Source: Tenodera sinensis (taxonomy: Eukaryota; Arthropoda; Insecta; Mantodea; Mantidae). From it: a DNA stretch of 64,000 bases. The DNA is taken from NCBI GenBank assembly GCA_030765045.1, contig CM060965.1, positions 62,500,787-62,564,786 of the forward strand, given 5' to 3'. Both the position numbers and the translations under genes were made by a program. Numbering within the stretch: position 1 is the stretch's first letter; every line of letters begins with the position of its first letter. Below, piece by piece: positions 51,416-59,484 of the stretch. A model generated the notes under the pieces. The model did not search any database, was not told where the DNA came from, and saw only the letters and a list, made by a program, of their open reading frames with translations.

Positions 51416-53459
51416 CTGCTCCCTCCTCAGAGCTGGTCGTCCCGACCAGCACTATCACTGCGGCATCTCCCTTGCGCCCCGGTGGATTAACCCATCGAAC
51501 CTCTTCTCCTGGTGGTCCACGAGGGCCTGGTGGTCCTGGTATACCTTGAGGTCCTGGGTTTCCATCTCTTCCAGGCATACCTTTAGTTCCAGGTTCACCA
51601 TCTTTTCCCGACAATCCTGGAGGTCCAGTCATGCCTTTGTCTCCTGGAGGTCCCTGAGGTCCAGGTAACCCTTGTAGACCAATGAGACCACGGTGTCCTT
51701 TTGCACCCTTTGGACCTTCTTCTCCTCTATCACCCTTACCTCCCTCTGGCCCTGGAGGTCCTGGCTTTCCTCTAGCTCCCTGTGGCCCTTCTACACCCTG
51801 TGGTCCAGTTTCTCCTCGAAGACCCCGTTCTCCTGCTGGTCCTGGAGGTCCATTTGGACCAGGTGGCCCTGGAAGACCTGGTGCCCCTGGAGTTCCCGGA
51901 GGTCCTGAAGGTCCTACAGGTCCCTTATCTCCCGGTCTTCCTGCAATACCAGGTGTTCCTGCTTTACCTGGTGCTCCCTCTGGTCCCTGTTCTCCAATTG
52001 GTCCCGGTGGTCCTAGAGGTCCTGCAATACCTTGTGGTCCTGGAGGTCCTTCACTGCCTGGCTTCCCTGGTGGACCTGTCTCACCTTGTGCAACTCTCTG
52101 ACCTCTGAGGCCAGCAGGTCCTGTTGGGCCGGGTAATCCTGGAGCTCCATGTTGTCCTTGAGAGCCTGAGTCACCCTTAGGTCCTTCAGGTCCTGGTGCA
52201 CCAGCTTGTCCTGGAGGTCCTGGATTGCCCTGTTCACCTTTCATTCCTGGGAATCCACGTTCACCCTTCATTCCAGGCAAGCCTACCAGACCCTGAGGGC
52301 CAGGGAATCCTTGTAACCCTTGAGGGCCAGTAGGACCTCGCTCTCCAGGGGGCACGATCCTAGGTATCGCTGTTGGATAGTGTCCCTTGGTCCAGGTAGG
52401 ACGATGTATGCCATCCTGCTTCGAAATTCTGCAACAGTACCGCCGGTCTTGACGGTCCCTCGTCCAGTTGCCCTTCTTCCTGGTGTGTTGACGGGCCATC
52501 CTGCGCACTTTGAAACGGCTCACTGGGTACCATGTCCGCCGACCTCTCTGGCGCACCTTCGCAGCCACCTTGCTTCCGATGGGTCCGGCAACAAACCCCA
52601 CCACATCCGCGCGAGTCGCGTCCACCGCTGCACTCGTGTTCACTCGTGCTCGGCACGGCCTCTCCTGTATCCTGCCGTCCACGATGATGTCCACCATTCT
52701 TCCGTTCACGGCACTATGCGTCAGGTGATTGGATGGCCCCGACGGTCCCCCCATGTCACACGCCAAGTCGGTTCTCGCGTGTTGCTCGTTTGCTTGTGCG
52801 CTTCCCTGCTGATCGTCCGAAACGGGCGCAACTGTCGCCTCGGCCACTAGGTGCTCCCTCCCCGGCTCCGCGCTATTCCGTCTGCCCCTGGCATCCAGTA
52901 CTTTGACGCTCTCGTCAACTCTTACTACCAGGGCGCCAAGACGTTCCCCGTCGTCCTCCACGACGTCCACGTGCTGGCAGAGGTCTTCCACCTTTTCGCC
53001 GAGTTGTTCCACGTCTTCCGTCACGCCAATCCGTTCGCCGAGTTGTTCCACGTCTTCCGTCACGCCAATCCGTTCGCCGAGTTGTTCCACGTTTTCCCTC
53101 ATATCATCCGAAACGGGCGCAACTGTCGCCTCGGCCACTAGGTGCTCCCTCCCCGGCTCCGCGCTATTCCGTCTGCCCCTGGCATCCAGTACTTTGACGC
53201 TCTCGTCAACTCTTACTACCAGGGCGCCAAGACGTTCCCCGTCGTCCTCCACGACGTCCACGTGCTGGCAGAGGTCTTCCACCTTTTCGCCGAGTTCTTC
53301 CACGCCTTCCGTCACGCCAGTCAGTTGCCCGTCAATTTTCGCCGATAGCTCCGTCTTCATCTCTTTCAGCTCGGCAGCGAGGTTGTCGTTTCTCGTTTCC
53401 ATTTTGGCAAATAATTCTTTCATCATTGCCATCATCCTGGTTTCCGAATCTCCCTCCAT
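51411..53459 (-). CDS. Gag-like / collagen fusion polyprotein of an LTR retrotransposon
   Basis: 682 codons, uninterrupted. Residues 1-60 form a charged, heptad-like segment (MMKELFAKMETRND) resembling the coiled-coil start of arthropod gypsy gag proteins. Residues ~54-216 hold an in-frame 97-residue duplication plus a 13-residue repeat. Residues ~254-290 resemble the start of a retropepsin (VDG...CRARVNTSAAVDATRADVV), but the catalytic DTG is NTS at 274-276. Residues ~300-371 are a basic linker I cannot assign. Residues 372-653 are 94 Gly-X-Y triplets, broken only by Val for Gly at 456, and include GAKGHRGLIGLQG (585-597), the C-terminal lysine cross-link motif of fibrillar collagens. Residues 654-682 are a non-collagen tail. 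Collagen N- and C-propeptides are absent, so normal collagen assembly is unlikely. The start is the first ATG after the primer site. The fusion is seen; its capture from host mRNA is inferred. Confidence 0.88.
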   Translation of the reverse strand: MEGDSETRMMAMMKELFAKMETRNDNLAAELKEMKTELSAKIDGQLTGVTEGVEELGEKVEDLCQHVDVVEDDGERLGALVVRVDESVKVLDARGRRNSAEPGREHLVAEATVAPVSDDMRENVEQLGERIGVTEDVEQLGERIGVTEDVEQLGEKVEDLCQHVDVVEDDGERLGALVVRVDESVKVLDARGRRNSAEPGREHLVAEATVAPVSDDQQGSAQANEQHARTDLACDMGGPSGPSNHLTHSAVNGRMVDIIVDGRIQERPCRARVNTSAAVDATRADVVGFVAGPIGSKVAAKVRQRGRRTWYPVSRFKVRRMARQHTRKKGNWTRDRQDRRYCCRISKQDGIHRPTWTKGHYPTAIPRIVPPGERGPTGPQGLQGFPGPQGLVGLPGMKGERGFPGMKGEQGNPGPPGQAGAPGPEGPKGDSGSQGQHGAPGLPGPTGPAGLRGQRVAQGETGPPGKPGSEGPPGPQGIAGPLGPPGPIGEQGPEGAPGKAGTPGIAGRPGDKGPVGPSGPPGTPGAPGLPGPPGPNGPPGPAGERGLRGETGPQGVEGPQGARGKPGPPGPEGGKGDRGEEGPKGAKGHRGLIGLQGLPGPQGPPGDKGMTGPPGLSGKDGEPGTKGMPGRDGNPGPQGIPGPPGPRGPPGEEVRWVNPPGRKGDAAVIVLVGTTSSEEGAV
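51416..51428 (-). promoter_or_regulatory. Polypurine tract
   Basis: The minus strand reads GAGGAGGGAGCAG immediately before the 3' LTR. A purine-rich tract in this place primes plus-strand DNA synthesis in LTR elements. The same bases also encode the last residues (EEGAV) of the fusion protein. Confidence 0.8.
51504..52346 (-). other. Captured fibrillar-collagen triple-helix segment
   Basis: About 840 bp encoding 94 consecutive Gly-X-Y triplets with no intron. The KGHRG-LIGLQG motif near the C-terminal side matches the conserved helical cross-linking site close to the end of the major triple helix in fibrillar (type I/V/XI-like) collagens. Arthropod fibrillar-collagen genes normally split such a stretch over several exons, so an uninterrupted copy points to spliced mRNA. 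The COLFI C-propeptide that should follow is missing. Confidence 0.85.
52812..53325 (-). repeat. In-frame 291-bp duplication in the gag-like region
   Basis: The sequence from about 52812 recurs 291 bp downstream (for example the match starting at 52821 recurs at 53112), giving a 97-residue duplication (SVKVLDARGRRNSAEPG appears twice). Between the copies a 39-bp unit encoding VEQLGERIGVTED occurs at 53028-53066 and again from 53067. All unit lengths are multiples of three, so the frame is kept. Confidence 0.9.
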
Positions 53460-53475
53460 CCCACTTCTGACACCA
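53458..53475 (-). promoter_or_regulatory. tRNA-Leu primer-binding site
   Basis: The minus strand reads TGGTGTCAGAAGTGGGAT two bases after the 5' LTR. This is complementary to the 3' end of insect tRNA-Leu including CCA, the primer used by elements such as mdg3 and micropia. The last two bases overlap the ATG of the long frame (53457-53459), so translation would start directly at the primer site with no further leader. Confidence 0.9.
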
Positions 53476-53477
53476 AA

Positions 53478-53674
53478 TGTAACAAATTTAGCAAATCTTT
53501 TTTATTTTCTCAAGCTTCAAGTACAGCCACACTACTCGTTTCTGTCCCTTAATCTTTTCAAACTCTCACACAATACTAGTTTCTGTCTCTTAATCTTCAA
53601 CAACTCAAAACTGTCTCTATGGCAACCTCCTTGAAAATCAAAGAGTCTTAATGACATGGAGAAGCCATGTCACA
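53478..53674 (-). repeat. 5' LTR of the collagen retrotransposon
   Basis: Element-sense 5' LTR, 197 bp. It matches 51219-51415 at every base except one (A at 53495, T at 51236, plus-strand bases). In element sense it carries an ACATGG/CCATGT stem 3 bases from its start, two related copies of a GATTAAGRGACAGAAAC module, and an AATAAA signal (complement at 53501-53506) close to its 3' end, as expected of an R/U5 junction. Confidence 0.93.
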
Positions 53675-53678
53675 ATAT

Positions 53679-54650
53679 TGTAATTCTCTCCATTCTAAAA
53701 AATAGTCTTACGATGCAGGACATGTAGATCTCGTTTATAGGATAAATTCGATGTCAAACAGAAATATTTTATCACTTCCGAGAATTTCTTTGTTATTGGT
53801 TTGAATTTTCACACACTGGACACTCTTTTCAAGGGATAAGTGTCTATTAAAATCTTATCGTGACCATGCAAAGAGCTGAAATTTCAAAGCCAAAGCGACC
53901 CAGCTGTTGAAAATCTGATTATCTTATTATTCCTATCTACAATGAAATGTATGCAATGCAAGTTTAAGTATAAAAGAATCGTCTTGTTCAATAATAGTTT
54001 GTAAAAGAGTGATTAGAATGCGAATATCAGATGTTTCTTGTATGTCCTGTGAACTGTAATATATGTAGCAACTGCTTTACTCAAGTACTTTGTTTTCTAT
54101 GGAAGTATGTACAGTTAAGACTAAATCGCCTACTGACACCAAGGAGATGATGCATGTGCTACCAAAATTATTTAAAACTTTGGAACTAAAGGTGTTAACG
54201 TAGTTTAACCAATCATGCAGAAAGAGGCACATTTATCATAAGGAAATATACTAAACAACAAACCACCTTGGTGGATCTTATCGCATCAGATTATTTGTTT
54301 ACGGGATTTTAATGTTCAACACGATACCGATATACATTTCCGGGAAATGCACTTCCTTTTATAGTTTCCAAAAGGTGGCATCATATGTTAAATGGCAGTA
54401 AAGTAAGTTGGACTTCATCCTTAAAATACAGGTACGTAATATTCTTGTTGGTAAATAATCAAAATGCTTTCCTTATGGGACGCCCAAGTGCTGGGTCAGT
54501 TCTGTGGATTTGAAGGTAGACGAGCTAGCTTCAGATAATTGCTTTTTCATAGTAGCCCTTTGTAGGCTCAAGTTGGACACATAAGTCAAACTTGAAATAG
54601 CACAATGTATTATACTTACATAGCTTTCTATAGCCACTATAGTTTATTTT
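53679..54650. other. No recognised feature
   Basis: AT-rich flank between the collagen element and the first R1 copy. Confidence 0.6.
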
Positions 54651-54791
54651 TTACTTTCTCCTACGTATAGTAATTAGGGAAAGTACTGTATTCGACCCAA
54701 AATTTTGATGTCGAGATTTCACCGGAAATATATGTTTTGAACCCTCACCCCCCTGAATCCAAAAAGGAGTTTTAGAAAAAGGTCCGTGTAG

Positions 54792-54892
<101 letters not shown>

Positions 54893-55254
54893 CAGCATAA
54901 CTCAAAAAGGAAAAGTTTTAAAACCAAAGTTGGTATTTAAGTTTAATATCTCTCAAGGATGCGAAGAAAATTGCTCCCACTCTAATCTACCCTTTACATG
55001 GAAAATTTTTCGAAAATGTTAATTTTGTCTAAAATGGCTCTAACGATTTTGATTAAAATGCCATATGTTTAAGATATTTTTATGATAAATGAAATGCATA
55101 TTTTCAATAAGAAAAAATTGAAGCTATTAACAGTGAAGCAACAAGATTCTAAAGTAAGAACAAATTAGAAACCAAAAACTTCAGTTATCTTTGTGAATTT
55201 TTGGAAATGCATACAACCTGGGTAAGACAGGATTATTGACTTTTAAAATACTTT

Positions 55255-55575
55255 TTCTTTTTTAGGTATCGTTTTCACTTCGTTGAGAGTTTTATTAAAA
55301 GTTGAAATACATGATTTTAAAGGATCATTATCATTTTTTAAGTAATCTTTACTTTCAAGCAAAAGTTCTACTCTATTAATATAATCAAATTGATCTAAAA
55401 TTACAATTTTGTTGCCTTTATCAGCTTTAGTATAAATTACATTCTTTTCTTTTAATGATTTAATAATCTGATTATTATAATTACTTAGGATGATTTTTAT
55501 TTATATCTTTCAAAATTTTAGTGCATTTCATTTTAATCAAAGATTTATTAATGTCATTTAAATCTTGACTGAAAG
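55255..55575 (-). pseudogene. Penelope-like reverse transcriptase fragment
   Basis: On the minus strand an open stretch reads VIYTKADKGNKIVILDQFDY followed by INRVELLLESKDYLKNDNDP. The KADKGN(x)VI motif and the downstream D-Y-I-N-K/R pattern are characteristic of the N-terminal reverse-transcriptase region of Penelope-like elements. Upstream, ...QIIKSLKEKN continues in frame after a stop. Only ~110 codons remain and the GIY-YIG endonuclease is absent. The fragment lies in an R1 repeat, bounded by an inverted copy of TTCTAAAGTAAGAACAAATT (55147-55173 versus 55577-55604). Confidence 0.7.
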
Positions 55576-56103
55576 TTTTTTAGTTTCTAATTTGTTCTTA
55601 CTTTAGAATGCATATTTTCAATTTTCATGTTATAGCCCAAGTAGCCCTATTTACTTTTGCTGAGTTTTACATGGCTGGTAAACCGTAATGGATAGACCTA
55701 GTCTTACTATACAAAAAGGTAGATATGGTTAAAACACACAAGTTATATATAAATGCATTTTTTTATGGAGTGGACTATTTCGAAGATATTCCATGTTAAT
55801 TGTGTGAGTTTTGCAATCCTTTAGCTTTTCTCAAAAGAAAGGTCGTTATTCCCTTTTTAACTTTTGGCCGTGCAAAGACAACAGCATTTCAAAGCCATAA
55901 CATAGAGGACAGTTTTAAAAGATTTGAGTATTTGTCAAAGCCTAAGGTGTTCCCATATTCTCTTTGCAGCTACAAGAAAATCAGCAATAAAATAATTTCT
56001 ACAGATCTTTATCTCTACTAACATGAAGAAGATAAACCAATAAGAGTTTCTAACAATGGCTAGCACAAGAGTAGAGAAAGTCATGTGAGTGCAACACATC
56101 ATA

Positions 56104-56948
56104 TTACTTTCTCTATTGGTAAGTAAGGGAAGTATTGTATTCCACCCAAAAATTTGATGTCGAGTTTTCACCGGAAAAAAAAAAAAGCATTTTTGGAAAG
56201 AGGTCCGTGTTGTGTCAGTCTGTGTGTCAGTCTGTGTGTCTGTCAGACTGTGGACAGCCTAACTAAAAAGCGAAAAGTCGGTTAAAAACCAAAGCTGGTA
56301 TTTAAGTTTAATGTCTTTCACGGATTGGACACGAAGATTTTGAAGAAAATTGCCCCACCCTAACTACCCTTTACATGGAAAAATTTTCGAAAATTTGATC
56401 TTCTTGGAAATGGGTCTAACGATTTTGATTAAAATGCCATATGTTTGAGATATTTTTATGACAAATGAAATATATATTTTGAATTTTCTGGCTATAGCCT
56501 ATGTAGTCCTGTTTAGTCTGGATGAGTTTAGAATAATTCGTAAACTGTAAGACAGACAAAATGTTACTGTACAAGAAATGTAGATCTTGCTAAAACACAC
56601 AATTTATGTCTCAATAAATTTTTTGTAGAGTGAACCATTTCAGAGATATTCCTAGTTGTGTGTGTCAGTTTCGGAAAACTTAGAACTTTCGTGCAATGTA
56701 ACGTCGTTGTTCATTTTTTATATGTTAAGCGTGCAAAGAGAACGGGATCTCAAAGCTTTAAAAGATTTGACTATCATTCAAAGCCTACTGTATTCCCATA
56801 TTCCCCTTGCACCTACAAGGAAATAGCAATAAGATAATTTCTACAAATGTTAATCTTAACATGAAGAAGATACAGGAATATGGGTTTGTAAGAATGGTTA
56901 GTAAAAGAGTAGAGAAAGTCATGTGAGGGCAACACATCAGGTTTTTAT
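56104..56948 (+). repeat. Full-length R1 repeat copy
   Basis: About 845 bp, from ATTACTTTCTCTATTGG to GGGCAACACATCAGGTTTTT. It carries a short GT/TCTGTGTG region (56205-56250) where other copies have long microsatellites. It directly follows the 54652-56103 copy in the same orientation. Confidence 0.82.
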
Positions 56949-56954
56949 TTAGTA

Positions 56955-57115
56955 CATTATAATTCACACTCCCATTCATACTTCCAGACTCTAGGCCGGA
57001 TGGGGAATAATCGTAGTGGAAAAAACTTCCCCACCCTCTCAGCCGGGAATTGAACCTGGGATCCCTTCCACAGCAGAAAGATGCTCTACTGACAGAACCA
57101 CGTGACTCGGCTTCA
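56955..57115 (-). mobile_element. tRNA-derived SINE, family E
   Basis: Read on the minus strand, it begins with a tRNA-like head: an A-box-like AGTAGAGCATC region and a B box GGTTCAATTCC. A body ending in CCAGACTCTAGGC-type sequence (seen here as the complement of CAGACTCTAG) follows. The body recurs at 1640-1855, 22470-22600 and 32620-32830. It sits immediately upstream of the receptor's TATA box. Confidence 0.7.
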
Positions 57116-57146
57116 GCTTCAAGTTGCAGTTGAAGGTAGACTCAAT

Positions 57147-57156
57147 CTATAAAAAC
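57147..57156 (+). promoter_or_regulatory. TATA box upstream of the 7TM receptor
   Basis: CTATAAAAAC lies 25 bp before a small upstream ATG (57172) and about 230 bp before the receptor ATG. It sits only ~30 bp from the tRNA-like head of a SINE, leaving very little unique sequence for a proximal promoter. Position and sequence fit a TATA box, but no transcript evidence is available. Confidence 0.45.
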
Positions 57157-57171
57157 ATACGTTCTGTAGCA

Positions 57172-57322
57172 ATGGCAGCGTTTTTATTGCTGAGCGTTAT
57201 ACTACACTGTTTTGGTAAATGAAATTTTATTTTCCTCTTATGCATTTTGTGATTAAATTGTTGTTTCAGGTGAACGAGCATCGCTTGCAAATATCATCTG
57301 TTTGGATTTGTGCACCAGCTAG
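57172..57322 (+). CDS. Possible spliced 31-residue secretory upstream ORF
   Basis: ATG at 57172 starts MAAFLLLSVILHCF, which looks like a signal peptide. A candidate 55-bp intron runs 57215-57269 (GTAAAT...TTGTTTCAG). Splicing joins phase-1 halves to give G-ERASLANIICLDLCTS and a TAG at 57320-57322, 58 bp before the receptor ATG. Splice sites, TATA box and reading frame are seen. That they form a 5'-leader exon pair of the receptor mRNA is inferred. It could be a regulatory uORF, a tiny secreted peptide, or chance. Confidence 0.35.
57215..57269 (+). other. Candidate 5'-UTR mini-intron
   Basis: GTAAAT donor, T-rich stretch and TTGTTTCAG acceptor, 55 bp. An intron confined to the leader is common for receptors with uninterrupted coding regions. 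Splice-site quality is good, but the length is at the lower limit for insects. Confidence 0.4.
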
Positions 57323-57380
57323 ACATAAACACCAGTTCGGCGACTACATAACCTTAAATTGTTCTTTAGACTAGTACAAT

Positions 57381-58334
57381 ATGTCTGCTATAGTATTGCT
57401 TATTATATTTCCTGTGATTTGTCTAGCGCTATGGGGCGCTGCAACAGTTTTGAACATACAGCTGCTGGTTCTATTGGTCAGATTTCCTGAGTTGCACACT
57501 GTGAGGAATGCATTTCTGATGAACCTCTGTGTGAGCAATATTGTATATTTAGTCGGTGCTCCTCTAATGAAAATAGCATCGCCTCTGCCAGTTAACTTCC
57601 TGTGCTATATTATTACATCTTATTTTAGTTTTGCGATGGCACTTAATATCTATTCAATTGTTGGCGTCGCCATACAGGGATACGTTGACCTCAGAAGGAA
57701 GATACCTGAAGACAAAGTTAAATGTATCCGTTTCCTGTCAATGTTGCTAGGATTGTGGACATTGGCAGTTGCTCTGGTAACTGTTGAGAATGTTCTCATT
57801 CACTTTAACAGCGAGGTGGACGTTTGCGAGGAACTTGTAGTCACTGGACTTCCTCTCTACCGCCTGCTGGTATATAGTGAAATACCTGCTCTAATAATTC
57901 TAGTCCCTGCGGCTGCTCGCAGAATGTGCCCCAAACTCCATCAGTTACAAAATGTAGAATCTGAAACAGTTCAAAGACGTCAGAAGACAGACGCCAGGAT
58001 CTTCCTCGCTCTCAGTGGAGTATTTATGATCACATACTTCCCTCTCAATGTACTCACATATTTATCGGGTAATACCTTTGATGGAAACAAAGGAACATGG
58101 GTGGAAATGGGTTTCCTAGTCATAATTCAAATGTCTAGACTAAATCCCTTCTTTATACCTATAGCCTTACTATGGGCTAGTAAACGTCTGAGGGAACTGC
58201 ACAATAAGCAACGTTGTTGTAGCTGTTGCTGCTGCTGCTGCGGAGGCCGCCAACAATCAGATGCGTCCGACTCCAACCTCACCCCGGACGTGGTACAAGA
58301 GAACAGACTTGTAGGTATTCTGGAAATGCAGTGA
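57381..58334 (+). CDS. Divergent rhodopsin-fold seven-transmembrane receptor
   Basis: 317 codons, intronless, with seven hydrophobic spans at about residues 3-33, 43-63, 74-98, 116-140, 159-179, 206-228 and 242-265. Class A GPCR landmarks are present but altered: N25 in the first helix (GAATVLN), a second-helix NLCVSN where an acidic residue is usual, QGY at 99-101 for DRY, W126 in the fourth helix, the cysteine pair C75/C149 joining helix 3 to the second outer loop, TYFP at 218-221 for CWxP, and NPFFI at 255-259 for NPxxY. The outer N-tail is only a few residues and lacks glycosylation sites. The C-tail has a run of eight cysteines (279-287), probable palmitoylation sites. Ligand and subfamily are unknown. 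Loss of DRY and NPxxY suggests weak, biased or no G-protein coupling. A SINE lies just upstream and a hAT copy starts 47 bp after the stop. Confidence 0.85.
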   Translation: MSAIVLLIIFPVICLALWGAATVLNIQLLVLLVRFPELHTVRNAFLMNLCVSNIVYLVGAPLMKIASPLPVNFLCYIITSYFSFAMALNIYSIVGVAIQGYVDLRRKIPEDKVKCIRFLSMLLGLWTLAVALVTVENVLIHFNSEVDVCEELVVTGLPLYRLLVYSEIPALIILVPAAARRMCPKLHQLQNVESETVQRRQKTDARIFLALSGVFMITYFPLNVLTYLSGNTFDGNKGTWVEMGFLVIIQMSRLNPFFIPIALLWASKRLRELHNKQRCCSCCCCCCGGRQQSDASDSNLTPDVVQENRLVGILEMQ

Positions 58335-58380
58335 ACACCAATACAGATGAGACACCAAGACTTTTGGCCTGCTTCTAGCT

Positions 58381-59212
58381 CAGTGATGTCAAACAGTGTG
58401 CTTGAGCGCAATTGCGCGCTTCAGTGGCCGTAGTAGCAGCAGCCGCTTGCACTATTTGGGACTGTTATTCCGGGCTGTACGTGCACACCCTGAAAAAACC
58501 GAAGCCGCTCCCACATTTGCAATCCCTTAACGTAACCACAGAAATTATTAAGCATTCTGGCACATCGAATTCACTCTTAGAGGAGTTTGATGGAAGACTT
58601 TTACATTTGAAAGCCCTCAAATTTAAACTGGATTTGTTTTCCTCACCCTAATACATTGATCCCAAGAATGTTACGGTTGAACTTACTGATTTATGCTGTA
58701 ATTCAGATCTTAAAAACGCGTATAATGACAGCAATACTGTCAGTTTTTATCAAGCCCTTAATTCACAAACATACCCAGGATTTTTAAAATTTGCTGCAGT
58801 AATTACGTGTACATACATCTGCAAATAATGTCTTTCTTTAATAAACCTTACAAAGTGCCGTCTAAGAGCAAAATTGTCAGAAGATAACCTTATGTCTGCC
58901 TTGAGACTTGGCTCTGTGATTAATGTCACCCAAATATTAAGATACTGGTGGAAAAGCACAAAAGAGCACAATAAATTCGTAATTAGGTTCAAAGTGGGAC
59001 CACAAGTATACTTTTTAATGTGAAGCTATTTTTATTTTGTTACAGGAGCAGTTTGTTTCCTTTTGAATTTTAAAGTTAAAATTTACATACATATTCCTTA
59101 TCTTTTGTCGTTTCCTGTTTTGATTTTTAAATAGTAATTTGTTTTGAATAATTACATTATTATTGTGGTTTATGATACAACTTTATAATTACAAAATCTA
59201 TGTAAATAAATG
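58381..59212 (+). pseudogene. Internally deleted hAT transposon, copy 1
   Basis: Starts with CAGTGATGTCAAACAGTG, a typical hAT terminus of the SPIN/ZBED-like type, then jumps to the C-terminal part of a hAT transposase (SLLEEFDGRLLHLKALKFKL, later LINLTKCRLRAKLSEDNLMS in shifted frames). This is the hAT dimerisation domain. Stops and frameshifts disrupt it and the catalytic domain is absent. The same arrangement is repeated in reverse at 60270-61053, so the deletion predates both copies and defines a non-autonomous family. It begins 47 bp after the receptor stop codon. Confidence 0.75.
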
Positions 59213-59311
59213 AGGCTTTTGGAAGTGCAATGGAACACACACAGGTAGCGATGGCGTTAAGCAACACATAGCAAAACATTGGTGTGCGAAGATCAAATGG
59301 AAAATCAAATC

Positions 59312-59437
59312 TTTACTTTCTCTACTACGTATAGTAAGTAGAGGAAGTATTGTACTCCACTCAAAAATTCGATGCCGAGATTTCACCGGAAATATATGTT
59401 CTGAGTCCCTCTGAATAAAAAAAAAATTAGAAAAAGG

Positions 59438-59484
<47 letters not shown>

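Larger units (their letters stand above)
51219..53674 (-). mobile_element. Complete LTR retrotransposon carrying collagen sequence
   Basis: A 2,456-bp element read on the minus strand. It has two 197-bp direct repeats at its ends (51219-51415 and 53478-53674) that begin TG and end CA, flanked by the 4-bp direct duplication ATAT at 51215-51218 and 53675-53678. Just inside the 5' LTR is a perfect 18-nt tRNA-Leu primer-binding site. A purine tract (GAGGAGGGAGCAG) abuts the 3' LTR. A single 682-codon frame fills the interior. The LTR pair, ATAT duplication and tRNA-Leu priming fit an insect Ty3/gypsy-type element. No reverse transcriptase, RNase H or integrase core is present, so it must depend on enzymes from a full-length relative. 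In place of pol it carries a 94-triplet collagen segment. One LTR mismatch by eye implies recent insertion. Confidence 0.9.

Noticed and set aside
51682..52108. Plus-strand proline/glycine-rich frames
   Set aside because: Antisense shadows of the collagen-coding strand.
52903..53634. 243-codon plus-strand Ser/Thr-rich frame
   Set aside because: Antisense of the gag-like duplicated region running into the LTR; no motif of its own.
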